Assembly: GCA_000437555.1 (NCBI GenBank)
Contig: FR901022.1
Span: forward strand, 11,273 to 26,588
DNA: 15,316 nt
Direction of reading: 5' to 3'
DNA from: Acidaminococcus sp. CAG:917
GTDB lineage: Bacteria > Bacillota > Clostridia > Christensenellales > CAG-917
Every line of letters starts with the position of its first letter. The first letter of the stretch is position 1. Made by a program: the position numbers and the translations under genes. Below, one piece after another: positions 7,436 through 14,894 of this stretch. Under the pieces are notes generated by a model. That model ran no database searches. It was not told where the DNA came from and saw only the letters and a program-made list of their open reading frames with translations.

Positions 7436-7453
7436 GGCGGAATAATTTCCGCC
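7436..7453. promoter_or_regulatory. Hairpin just upstream of the pepF ribosome binding site
   Basis: GGCGGAA and TTCCGCC form a perfect 7-bp stem with a 4-base loop. Neither strand has a T run after it, so it is unlikely to be a terminator. On the minus strand it ends about 18 bases before the pepF ATG, and so could be a 5'-leader stabilising stem or an operator. Confidence 0.5.
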
Positions 7454-7454
7454 A

Positions 7455-7472
7455 AAATTTAATATTAAATTT
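7455..7472. repeat. 18-bp perfect AT-only palindrome
   Basis: AAATTTAAT followed by its exact reverse complement ATTAAATTT, with no spacer. It lies directly upstream of the 7-bp hairpin. A weak promoter can be read across it on the minus strand (TTAACG, 17 bases, TAATAT), which would put the -10 inside the palindrome, as expected of an operator. AT composition raises the chance level. Confidence 0.45.
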
Positions 7473-7528
7473 CGATATATTATTCGTTAACGGTAAAGCT
7501 CTTTTTATTTTACAATTACAATACTCTT

Positions 7529-7651
7529 ATTGCCGTCTGAGCAATCCGTTTAAAGTTACTTTAATTATTGCGACAATGCTTAAATAACAGTTAAACGGTT
7601 TGCAATTAAAAAGTTCCGTTTGTTTTAATGCCTTATTGCAAAAGAGATTGC
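7529..7651. other. Spacer with nested and competing inverted repeats
   Basis: This part of the UPF0371-pepF spacer holds no gene. GCAATCCGTTTAA (7541-7553) pairs with TTAAACGGTTTGC (7591-7603) with one mismatch in 13, over a 37-base spacer. The second arm can instead pair with CCGTTT (7616-7621). TTGCAAT (7600-7606) can pair with ATTGCAA (7635-7641). Inside the loop are TAAAG-TTA-CTTTA (7551-7563) and ATTG-CGA-CAAT (7567-7577). ATTGC or GCAAT occurs six times in 123 bases. It may be a structured leader of pepF, the 3' end of the UPF0371 mRNA, a small RNA or a protein-binding array; the sequence does not decide. Confidence 0.45.
7591..7609. repeat. Second copy of the 18-19 bp spacer element
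   Basis: TTAAACGGTTTGCAATTAA differs from the pgpH-upstream element (2287-2304) by one inserted A and one substitution. Both are flanked by TTAA on each side. Shared ACGGTTTGC also occurs at 9263-9271 in the spacer after parC. Confidence 0.4.
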
Positions 7652-7677
7652 CGATGTTAAAAATATACCTGCTGCGA

Positions 7678-9159
7678 CTAATCGGAATACAAGTCGTTTG
7701 ACGAGAATTTAGGGTCTGAAGTAAGGTTTATTCCTAATTTTCTTAACGCTTCCTCGTCCGCCTCTTTTAATATACAGGTAGAGTGCGCCTGTAAATTGTT
7801 TAAGCTGTTTAGCTGTTTAAGGGCAAGTTTTGCCGTCGGGTCGGCATTTGCGCAAATAGTCAAAGCAAGCAATGCTTCCTCAAGGTTGAGCGCTTTATCC
7901 TTATCTTTAAGAATATTTTTTTTGAGCCTGTTTATAGGAGCGATAATATCAGGCGAAATGAGTTTTACGCTCTTGGGTATATCCGCCAAAACTTTTACGG
8001 CATTGAAAACGCATGCGGCGGAAGCGGACATATTATCACTGCCCTTTCCTCTTATAATCCTTCCGTCTTCCAGCTCTATCGCCATAGAAGGTTTACCCTT
8101 TTTGGCTTCTTTTTCTCTTGCCGCCGTGACAACGACTCTGTCTTCCACCTTCAAGGAAAGTTTTGACATCAAAAACTCAAGTCTTAAGACTGTCTTCTCG
8201 TTAGCAAGCCCGTTTTTGAAATCGACAAGCCCTTTTAAATACCTTCTTATTATTTCCTGTTTTGCCGCCTCGCATACCGCATCGTCATCGTAAATGCAAT
8301 AGCCCGCCATATTGACGCCCATATCGGTAGGCGATTTATAAACCACGTTGCTGCTTGAAATTTTGGTGAGGATTGCCTTGAGCACGGGAAACGCCTCAAG
8401 GTCTCGGTTGTAGTTAACCGCCATTATGCCGTATGCGTCGTAGTGGAAAGTATCAATCTGATTTACGTCCAAAAGGTCGGCGGTTGCCGCTTCGTATGCG
8501 AGATTTACCGGGTGAAGCAAAGGAAGATTCCATATCGGGAACGTTTCGAACTTTGCATAAGAGGCGTTAACCCCCCTTTTGTTTTCGTGATACACTTGAC
8601 TGAGACAGGTAGCAAGCTTTCCGCTTCCCGGACCGGGCGCCGAAACGACGACAAGCGGTTTTGTGGTGGGAATATACGGGTTTGCTCCGTAACCGAAATC
8701 GGATACGATTGTATCGACGTCATGCGGATAACCTTTTGTTTTACGGTGCAAAAATACCTTAATTCCCCTGTTTTCAAGTTTGGATTTATACGCAATGGCG
8801 GATTGTTGGTCTTCGAACATTGTAATTACTACGCTGTTTATGCTTATGCCCTGATTGGAAATATTGTCAATCATTCTCGCCACTTCTGTCCCGTAAGTGA
8901 TGCCGTAGTCTGCTCTTATTTTGTTCCTTTCGATATCGCCGGCGGAAATGCAAATTATAAGTTCCGCTTCGTCCTTTAAACTTGTCAGAAGTTTGATTTT
9001 AGCAGCTTTATCGAAACCGGGCAAAACTCTCGCCGCATGCAAGTCGTCAAAGAGTTTCCCGCCGAATTCAAGATAGAGTTTGCCGAACTGAGAAATACGT
9101 TTTAATATTTGCTCTTTTTGTTTTTGCATATAAAGTTCACTGTCGAATCCCTGTTTCAT
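7678..9159 (-). CDS. UPF0371 (DUF1846) family protein
   Basis: This is a conserved cytoplasmic protein of unknown function, common in Clostridia, lactic acid bacteria and Actinobacteria. The 493-residue length is typical. Recognised family segments are KLYLEFGGKLFDDLHAARVLPGF (27-49), where the protein starts its core, NKIRADYGITY (79-89), and the P-loop-like SAPGPGSGK (173-181), followed by ATCLSQVYHENKRG. The P-loop suggests nucleotide binding, but no reaction is established that I can cite from the sequence. The ATG at 9159 has GGAGAG about 5-8 bases ahead. The gene follows parC after 141 bases that contain no clear terminator, so it may be partly cotranscribed with parE-parC, or have its own promoter (a TACAAT occurs near 9240 on the minus strand, without a good -35). 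Confidence 0.9.
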   Translation of the reverse strand: MKQGFDSELYMQKQKEQILKRISQFGKLYLEFGGKLFDDLHAARVLPGFDKAAKIKLLTSLKDEAELIICISAGDIERNKIRADYGITYGTEVARMIDNISNQGISINSVVITMFEDQQSAIAYKSKLENRGIKVFLHRKTKGYPHDVDTIVSDFGYGANPYIPTTKPLVVVSAPGPGSGKLATCLSQVYHENKRGVNASYAKFETFPIWNLPLLHPVNLAYEAATADLLDVNQIDTFHYDAYGIMAVNYNRDLEAFPVLKAILTKISSSNVVYKSPTDMGVNMAGYCIYDDDAVCEAAKQEIIRRYLKGLVDFKNGLANEKTVLRLEFLMSKLSLKVEDRVVVTAAREKEAKKGKPSMAIELEDGRIIRGKGSDNMSASAACVFNAVKVLADIPKSVKLISPDIIAPINRLKKNILKDKDKALNLEEALLALTICANADPTAKLALKQLNSLNNLQAHSTCILKEADEEALRKLGINLTSDPKFSSNDLYSD

Positions 9160-9300
9160 ATTCTCTCCTGTTCAAAAAAATACTCTATAATTTATCCCGT
9201 TATTCGTTTGAGTTTTACGGACATAATCCGTTATTTTATATTGTAGCTTGCTTTAAAATGATACGGTTTGCTTGAAATTGATTTTGTTATTTTCTCAAGC

Positions 9301-11739
9301 CTATTTATACTGCGACTTGTGCGCCACGATAAATTTAACTTTGCCTTTTACGATAGACTTACCTTTCGTCGATTTTGTATCAATCTTCACCTTTTCCGTG
9401 TTAACAACGTGCACGACGTTGTCCTCAGTCACCACGCCGAAATCGTATGGCATCTTAACCAAAGTTATTCCCGCAATTCTTGCCGTGCCGAGGTCGGCTA
9501 TAAGCGAGCCCTTAAGATAACGGTTGCCCGGCTCTATGGTAGAAGAAATAATTCTCTTTGCGTTGCCGGCTGTGGTGCAGACGACGATTTCTCCTTCGTC
9601 GTCGCATTGTCCCATAAACGCGACTTCATCGCCGTCGCCGAGTTTTACGCCTCTTACGCCGCCCGCTTTTCTGCCCTGAACGGGAACGTCGTCAAGTCTG
9701 AACGCAAGCGACAAACCTTTTTTCGTAACGGCAAGCACGTGCTTGTCGCTTTCAACCATTTCTACGTTTATCACCTCGTCACCGTCGGATAATACCACCG
9801 CCTGATTGTAGTCTTTTGCAAGTTTAAGATATTCGCTCAAATCCGAACGCTTTATCATACCCTTTTTGGTATAGAATAAAAGTTCACCGACAAACAGTTT
9901 ATCTATAAACATTACTTTGACGACTTTTTCGCCGTCGGCGGTATATTCCGAAACACGCTTTAGAGGCAGAGCGCTGTCCTTCCATTTCTTTTCCGGCATC
10001 TCGTCTATGTTGATTTTGCAATAGTTGCCGAAATTGGTAAAGGCAATCACTTCTCCCGTATTGTTGACCACGCATACGTCTTTAACAAGTTCTCTGTCCG
10101 AACAGGTATTGATATCCCTCGCTCCGTTTCCGTAACTGCGGAAAGACAAAAATTTAATTTCGCCGTATGGGTTTACGGCTATGACGCCCTCTTTATATCC
10201 GGGACCTGCGTTGAGGTCTGCAATCGGAATGTTCACCTTTTGTCCCCTACCCATAAGCACGCTTGCTCTGGGACATTTCTGTTTTTTGCCGATTTCTCTG
10301 AGTTCTTGCTTTACCACCTCGAACTGACGCTGTTTGCTGTTTAAAATCTCGGTAAGATATTTGATTTTCTCTTCGAGTTCTTTTAACTCCTGCTCGAGTT
10401 TATCCACTTCGAGATGAGTAAGGTTTTTGAGTTTCATCTCGACTATCGCCGTCGCCTGTTCGTCGGAAAGGCTGAACCTTTCCTTGAGCGCGAGTTTTGC
10501 CGCCGTAGTGGAAGCGGATTGTTTGATAATCTTTATGACCTCGTCAATATTGGCGATTGCTATAAGCAAACCTTTAACTATTTCCGCCCTCGCCTTGGCG
10601 ATTTTAAGCTCGTATATCGTGCGACGTTTTATTATATCTCTTTGATAAAAAACATAATACTTGAGATAATCCACAAGCCCTAACGTTTCCGGCTTGCCGT
10701 TTGCTATGGCGACCATATTTACAGAAAACGTCGTTTCGAGATTTGATTTTTTAAACAAAAAGTTTACCACTTCGTCGACGTTGGTATCTCTTTTACATTT
10801 GATAACCGCTCTTATTCCGTCTTTGTCCGATTCGTCGACTATATCGCTTATACCCGATAAAATGTCCTTGTTTGCCTCTCTTAAATCCGCTATTTTAGTC
10901 AGTAATTCCGATTTTGAAACCTTATAGGGAATCTCTGTGATGACAATGCTTTTCTTTTCGTTGGATTCTTCTTCTATATGCACCTTTGCCCTTATCTTGA
11001 TTTTTCCCCTGCCCGTTGAATAAATTTCCTCGAGTGAATCTACGGGAATAATGTATCCCCCCGTAGGGAAATCGGGACCTTTTACAATCTGAAGCAAATC
11101 CTTGAGTTTTACGGACGGGTGGTCGATAACTTTTATAGCCGCCTCGATTATCTCGGAGAGATTGTGCGGCGGAATATTAGTTGCCAAACCGACGGCAATT
11201 CCGTTTGCGCCGTTTACAAATAGATTAGGAAACCTTCCGGGCAAAATATTGGGCTCTTTCAAAGTATCGTCAAAGTTGTTTGACCACGTCACCGTGTTTT
11301 TGTCGATGTCCCTTAAAAGCTCCATCGCAAGCGGACTCATTCTCGCTTCGGTATAACGCATTGCCGCCGCTCCGTCGCCGTCGACAGAGCCGAAGTTTCC
11401 GTGTCCGTCAATAAGCTTCATTCTCATAGAGAAATCCTGTGCCATATTGACGATAGCTCCGTATATCGAACTGTCACCGTGCGGGTGATATTTACCCATA
11501 CAATCGCCGACGATTCTTGCCGATTTCTTGAACGGTTTCTCGGGTCCGAGCCCCATTTCATACATAGAATACAAAATTCTTCTTTGAACGGGTTTTAATC
11601 CGTCCTCCACCCTCGGCAACGCTCTGTCAAGTATGACGTATTCCGAATACGGCAGCATCGAATCGTGCATGACGTCTTCAAAAACTACGTCGTATATTTT
11701 TGAATTATCTACAAAATTTTCCTCTTTAGCTTTTGCCAT
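9301..11739 (-). CDS. parC: DNA topoisomerase IV subunit A
   Basis: ParC is the DNA cleavage and rejoining subunit of topoisomerase IV, which separates daughter chromosomes. The 812-residue protein has the winged-helix and tower domains, with catalytic Tyr129 in AAAMRYTEARM. The quinolone-determining helix is HPHGDSSIYGAIV (85-97). A coiled-coil region lies around 370-480 (EMKLKNLTHLEVDKLEQELKELEEK is its heptad-like part), followed by a beta-pinwheel C-terminal domain. ParC was chosen over GyrA because the C-terminal domain lacks the GyrA-box (QRRGGKG) and has ParC-like segments: GNYCKINIDEMPEKKWKD, LFYTKKGMIKRSDLSEY and GRKAGGVRGVKL. The ATG at 11739 is two bases after the parE stop, with AGAGG inside the parE end, so subunits are coupled. 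Position 94 is Gly where most relatives carry Asp or Glu. Confidence 0.88.
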   Translation of the reverse strand: MAKAKEENFVDNSKIYDVVFEDVMHDSMLPYSEYVILDRALPRVEDGLKPVQRRILYSMYEMGLGPEKPFKKSARIVGDCMGKYHPHGDSSIYGAIVNMAQDFSMRMKLIDGHGNFGSVDGDGAAAMRYTEARMSPLAMELLRDIDKNTVTWSNNFDDTLKEPNILPGRFPNLFVNGANGIAVGLATNIPPHNLSEIIEAAIKVIDHPSVKLKDLLQIVKGPDFPTGGYIIPVDSLEEIYSTGRGKIKIRAKVHIEEESNEKKSIVITEIPYKVSKSELLTKIADLREANKDILSGISDIVDESDKDGIRAVIKCKRDTNVDEVVNFLFKKSNLETTFSVNMVAIANGKPETLGLVDYLKYYVFYQRDIIKRRTIYELKIAKARAEIVKGLLIAIANIDEVIKIIKQSASTTAAKLALKERFSLSDEQATAIVEMKLKNLTHLEVDKLEQELKELEEKIKYLTEILNSKQRQFEVVKQELREIGKKQKCPRASVLMGRGQKVNIPIADLNAGPGYKEGVIAVNPYGEIKFLSFRSYGNGARDINTCSDRELVKDVCVVNNTGEVIAFTNFGNYCKINIDEMPEKKWKDSALPLKRVSEYTADGEKVVKVMFIDKLFVGELLFYTKKGMIKRSDLSEYLKLAKDYNQAVVLSDGDEVINVEMVESDKHVLAVTKKGLSLAFRLDDVPVQGRKAGGVRGVKLGDGDEVAFMGQCDDEGEIVVCTTAGNAKRIISSTIEPGNRYLKGSLIADLGTARIAGITLVKMPYDFGVVTEDNVVHVVNTEKVKIDTKSTKGKSIVKGKVKFIVAHKSQYK

Positions 11740-11741
11740 GC

Positions 11742-13688
11742 TTACCTCTGCGTATCAAAATCGTCAACCTTGTTAAAGTCGGCGTATTCGTAAATATATT
11801 TTCTTCTTTGAACGGGGTCGTCGCCCATCAAAACGGATATTCTCTTATCGGCGATTATTGCGTCCTCCAACGTAACGCGCGTCATCGTCCTCGTCTTGGG
11901 GTCCATAGTGGTTTCCCAAAGCTGTTCGGGGTTCATCTCGCCAAGACCTTTAAATCTTTGAAGAATGGCGCTTTTGCCCATGACCTTTCTGCCCTCTTCA
12001 AGAGCTTTTTCGTCATAGCAATATTTAAACTCGCCGTTCTTTTGAAGCCTGTAAAGCGGAGGCATACCTACGTATACATGACCGTCTACTATGAGAGGTC
12101 GCATATATCTGAAAAAGAACGTGAGCAAAAGCGCTCTTATGTGAGCTCCGTCCTGGTCGGCATCCGCCAAAATAATTACCTTGTTATATTTTAAATGCTC
12201 GAGGTCGAATTCGTTTTCGATGCCCGTACCGAGAGCACTGATAATGGTAGCTATTTCCTCGTTTCCCAAAATTCTTTCAAGGCTTGCTTTTTCAACGTTG
12301 AGCGGTTTTCCTCTGAGCGGCAAAATAGCCTGAAAGCTTCTGTCACGAGCCTGCTTTGCGCTGCCGCCCGCAGAATCGCCCTCGACTATAAACAGTTCGT
12401 TTCGGCTGTATTGTTTACCCGTGCAGCTGGCAAGTTTGCCTATAAGGTTTGCTCCGTTAAGGCTGTTTTTCTGCCTCGCGAGGTCCTTCGCCCTTCTTGC
12501 CGCTTCTCTTGTTTTTGCCGCGCCTAATGCCTTTTCGACAATGGCGTCGGCGGAAATTTTATTCTGCGGATTTTTCGCCCACTTATCGAACTCGTCAGAT
12601 AAGAGCTGTTCCACTTTTTGTCGGACGTCGGGGTTTCCGAGTTTAGTCTTGGTCTGCCCCTCGAATTGCACGTTTTGCATTCTTACAGAAATAACGGCAA
12701 CCATACCCTCTCTGAAGTCCTCTCCCAAAAGGTTAGGCTGTTTATCCTTTAAAAATCCCGCTTTTCTCGCATAATCGTTAAACACTTTTGTAAATGCGAC
12801 TTTAAAGCCCATTTCGTGCGTTCCGCCCTCGCTCGTGGGGATATTGTTTACGTATGAATATATACTTTCGTTGTAATTGTCGCCGTGCTGAACGGCGCAG
12901 ATGACCTCGAAGCGGTCAAGTTTCGCCTCGCAATAAATAGGAGGTGCATAAACCGTCGTTCTGCCCTCGTTAAGGTAGGAAACATAATCGGCAAGACCGC
13001 CCTCGAAATGATATACCTCCTCCCTTACCTCGTCCGTTCTTCTGTCTATTAAAACAAGCTTTATTCCTTTGTTGAGATATGCCGTTTCCCTGAGTCTTGT
13101 AGATATTGTATTCCAACTGAATTTTTCATCTGCGAATACTCTCGGGTCGGGTTTAAAAGTGACGGTCGTTCCCGTATCGCTTGCCTCGCCGATGACGGTA
13201 AGAGGAGTTTTGGTAACGCCGCTCTTTACCTGTCCGTCGATTTCGGGAGACCAAAATTCTATTCTGTAAAGACTGCCCCCTCTTTTAACTTCTACGTTTA
13301 ACCATTCGCTGAGTGCGTTGGTAACGGAAGCGCCGACGCCGTGCAAACCGCCGCTGAATCCGTAAGAATCGTTATCGAATTTAGCGCCTGCGTGAAGCTG
13401 AGTAAAAACAACCTCAACGCCGCTTATCTTCAGTTTCGGGTGTTTATCGATAGGAACACCTCGACCGTTGTCCGTAACTCTTGCCACGGTATCCGGCAAA
13501 AGTTCGATTGTGACCGTATCGCCGTATCCGTTTGCAACCTCGTCTATGCCGTTGTCGATAATTTCCCAAAGAATATGGTGAAGTCCTTTGTTCCCCGTCG
13601 TTCCGATATACATACCGGGACGCTTGCGAACGGCCTCCAACCCCTCTAAAACGTGAATATCTTCTGCTGAATAATTTGCCCCTGCCAT
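11742..13688 (-). CDS. parE: DNA topoisomerase IV subunit B
   Basis: ParE is the ATPase subunit of topoisomerase IV. The 648 residues contain the GHKL ATPase domain (about 1-220), with Glu42 and Asn46 in WEIIDNGIDE, DNGRGVP (73-79) and the lid GGLHGVGAS (113-121). The transducer domain follows, with the QTK loop at 345-347. The TOPRIM domain has EGDSAGGSA (436-444) and DADQDG (509-514), ending with QRFKGLGEMNPEQLWETTMDP. The pairing with parC makes ParE more likely than GyrB, although several segments are shared. The ATG at 13688 is preferred to a TTG at 13709 because AGAGGA (13693-13698) precedes it and because the family core begins with YSAEDIHVLEGLEAVRKRPGMYIG right after. The upstream extended -10 promoter gives a leader of about 25 bases. 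Confidence 0.87.
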   Translation of the reverse strand: MAGANYSAEDIHVLEGLEAVRKRPGMYIGTTGNKGLHHILWEIIDNGIDEVANGYGDTVTIELLPDTVARVTDNGRGVPIDKHPKLKISGVEVVFTQLHAGAKFDNDSYGFSGGLHGVGASVTNALSEWLNVEVKRGGSLYRIEFWSPEIDGQVKSGVTKTPLTVIGEASDTGTTVTFKPDPRVFADEKFSWNTISTRLRETAYLNKGIKLVLIDRRTDEVREEVYHFEGGLADYVSYLNEGRTTVYAPPIYCEAKLDRFEVICAVQHGDNYNESIYSYVNNIPTSEGGTHEMGFKVAFTKVFNDYARKAGFLKDKQPNLLGEDFREGMVAVISVRMQNVQFEGQTKTKLGNPDVRQKVEQLLSDEFDKWAKNPQNKISADAIVEKALGAAKTREAARRAKDLARQKNSLNGANLIGKLASCTGKQYSRNELFIVEGDSAGGSAKQARDRSFQAILPLRGKPLNVEKASLERILGNEEIATIISALGTGIENEFDLEHLKYNKVIILADADQDGAHIRALLLTFFFRYMRPLIVDGHVYVGMPPLYRLQKNGEFKYCYDEKALEEGRKVMGKSAILQRFKGLGEMNPEQLWETTMDPKTRTMTRVTLEDAIIADKRISVLMGDDPVQRRKYIYEYADFNKVDDFDTQR

Positions 13689-13718
13689 ATCATCCTCTTT
13701 AAAAATCAATTATAATTT

Positions 13719-13727
13719 ATTATAACA
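13719..13727 (-). promoter_or_regulatory. Extended -10 promoter of parE-parC
   Basis: On the minus strand TGTTATAAT is a perfect TGn extended -10. The -35 region 17 bases further up (TTTCGT) is weak, as is common for extended -10 promoters. A second TATAAT lies at 13709-13714. Start of transcription would fall near 13712, about 24 bases before the parE ATG. Confidence 0.65.
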
Positions 13728-13785
13728 CAAATATCCCCAAAACGAAAGGCTAAATTTCATATATTTAAGGTTTTTTCAAACAAAC

Positions 13786-13810
13786 GCGGACGGCAAAAAT
13801 TGCCGTCCGC
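13786..13810 (-). terminator. Terminator of the alpha/beta hydrolase gene
   Basis: GCGGACGGCA (13786-13795) and TGCCGTCCGC (13801-13810) form a perfect 10-bp GC-rich stem with a 5-base loop. On the minus strand it is followed by GTTTGTTTG, an interrupted T tract. It lies 72 bases past the hydrolase stop and ahead of the parE promoter. The remaining spacer to 13882 is AT-rich with no gene. Confidence 0.75.
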
Positions 13811-13882
13811 AAAATAAAAATTCAAGATTTTTATATATCTATAAATACTCTTTAAACTTTATCGCAAACGTTAAGGTCAAAA

Positions 13883-14800
13883 CTATTTCGCCGCAGCGAC
13901 GAACTCCTCTATTTTCGCAAGGAAATCCGCCCAGACTTCCTCTTTGTTCGTTTCGTTCAAAATTTCGTGTCTTGCGTCGGGATAGAGTTTTATGGAAACG
14001 TTTTCGATGCCGAGCTTTTTGTATTTTTGATATAGTTTCATAACAAGTTTGCCCTGTGCGCCGACGGGGTCTTTATCTCCGGCAAAAAGAGCAACAGGCT
14101 TGGCAAGGTCTATACCTTTAAAATTCTTCTTTTTATAAACCTTTTTGACGCCGTTTAAGAAATATTTGAAGAAAGCGTTCGACATAACGATACCGCATTG
14201 TTCGTCCGCTATGTATTTATCAACCTGCTCTTTATCTCTTGAAAGCCAGCCGAAGCTCGGCATTTCCTTTTCGAAAGGCTTATTGTAGTTGCCGAAGCTG
14301 AGCGAGTCAAGCATTTTAGCCGCTCTCTTTTTACCTCTGAGCGCCGTCACGATATTTGCGACAAAAGCGCCCACGCTATACAGTGCGCCTTTCATATATG
14401 CGGAGCCGCAAAGGATAATTCCGCAGGATTCGTTTGCAATTTCCATATATCTTTGTCCGATAAAACTTCCGTAGCTGTGTCCCAACAATACGACGGGAAG
14501 TTTATAGGTTTCTTTTAAATATTTGGTTATGGCTATTTCGTCTTTGACGGAATCGAGATAAATATCTCCGTCGTGATAGCCTATGGTATCTTTGGTTTCG
14601 GTATCGCCGTGGGCACGGTGGTCGTCGGCAAATACTATAAACCCGTTTTTATTTAAATATTTGGCAAAATCGTCATAACGTCTTGCATGCTCAGCCATTC
14701 CGTGAACGATTTGAACGACTCCCTTCGGAGAACTTACCTCGTCCCATAAATAGCATTGAAGCTGAGTTTTGTCAAAACTCTCGAACTTAACATATTTCAT
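13883..14800 (-). CDS. Alpha/beta hydrolase, monoacylglycerol lipase / lysophospholipase-like
   Basis: A serine hydrolase of the Hydrolase_4 (S33-like) group that includes monoacylglycerol lipase and lysophospholipase; it probably cleaves ester bonds of lipids, but the substrate is inferred only from family. The 305 residues show HGMAEHARRY (33-42, oxyanion region), DDHRAHGDT (59-67), the nucleophile elbow GHSYGS with Ser109, the likely acid Asp244 in AGDKDPVG, and His278 in DARHEIL. There is no signal peptide or membrane helix, so it acts in the cytoplasm or is peripheral. The ATG at 14800 has a G-run (GGGGGC) about 10 bases upstream as a weak ribosome binding site. It is a single-gene unit with its own promoter and terminator, divergent from murG. 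Confidence 0.88.
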   Translation of the reverse strand: MKYVKFESFDKTQLQCYLWDEVSSPKGVVQIVHGMAEHARRYDDFAKYLNKNGFIVFADDHRAHGDTETKDTIGYHDGDIYLDSVKDEIAITKYLKETYKLPVVLLGHSYGSFIGQRYMEIANESCGIILCGSAYMKGALYSVGAFVANIVTALRGKKRAAKMLDSLSFGNYNKPFEKEMPSFGWLSRDKEQVDKYIADEQCGIVMSNAFFKYFLNGVKKVYKKKNFKGIDLAKPVALFAGDKDPVGAQGKLVMKLYQKYKKLGIENVSIKLYPDARHEILNETNKEEVWADFLAKIEEFVAAAK

Positions 14801-14831
14801 AAATTTCTGCCCCCAAAAATTTTATACAATT

Positions 14832-14860
14832 ATTATACAATAGAGATGACTATTTTGCAA
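14832..14860 (-). promoter_or_regulatory. Promoter of the hydrolase gene
   Basis: On the minus strand TTGCAA (14855-14860) is separated by exactly 17 bases from TATAAT (14832-14837). The predicted start is near 14825, about 25 bases before the ATG at 14800. TTGCAA is its own reverse complement, so the same hexamer could also serve a plus-strand promoter. Confidence 0.6.
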
Positions 14861-14885
14861 ACATTTTTTTAATTTATACATACTA

Positions 14886-14891
14886 TATAAT
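14886..14891 (+). promoter_or_regulatory. TATAAT directly before the murG start
   Basis: A perfect TATAAT ends 4 bases before the murG ATG, too close to give a 5' leader. An alternative -10, CATACT (14879-14884), lies 18 bases from the shared TTGCAA and would allow start of transcription near the ATG. No Shine-Dalgarno sequence precedes murG. Confidence 0.3.
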
Positions 14892-14894
14892 GCT

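Noticed and set aside
8443..8979. A 178-residue open frame on the plus strand
   Set aside because: It lies entirely opposite the UPF0371 gene, has no family motifs and has no ribosome binding site. Long antisense frames are common opposite genes of this codon usage.
9218..9233. Small hairpin ACGGA-TCCGT before the UPF0371 gene as a terminator or regulator
   Set aside because: A 5-bp stem with no T run on the minus strand is too weak to support a call.
9269..9300. Stem GCTTGA/TCAAGC after the parC stop as a terminator
   Set aside because: The stem is only 6 bp with a loop of about 20 bases and has no T tract after it.
9268..9792. A 174-residue plus-strand open frame
   Set aside because: It runs antisense to the end of parC and shows no recognisable protein features.
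9301..11739. Calling this gene gyrA
   Set aside because: The GyrA-box is absent, and C-terminal segments resemble ParC. The adjacent B subunit without recF or dnaN nearby also fits topoisomerase IV.
13689..13709. A longer ParE start at a TTG (13709)
   Set aside because: The ATG at 13688 has AGAGGA in place and the family sequence begins right after it.
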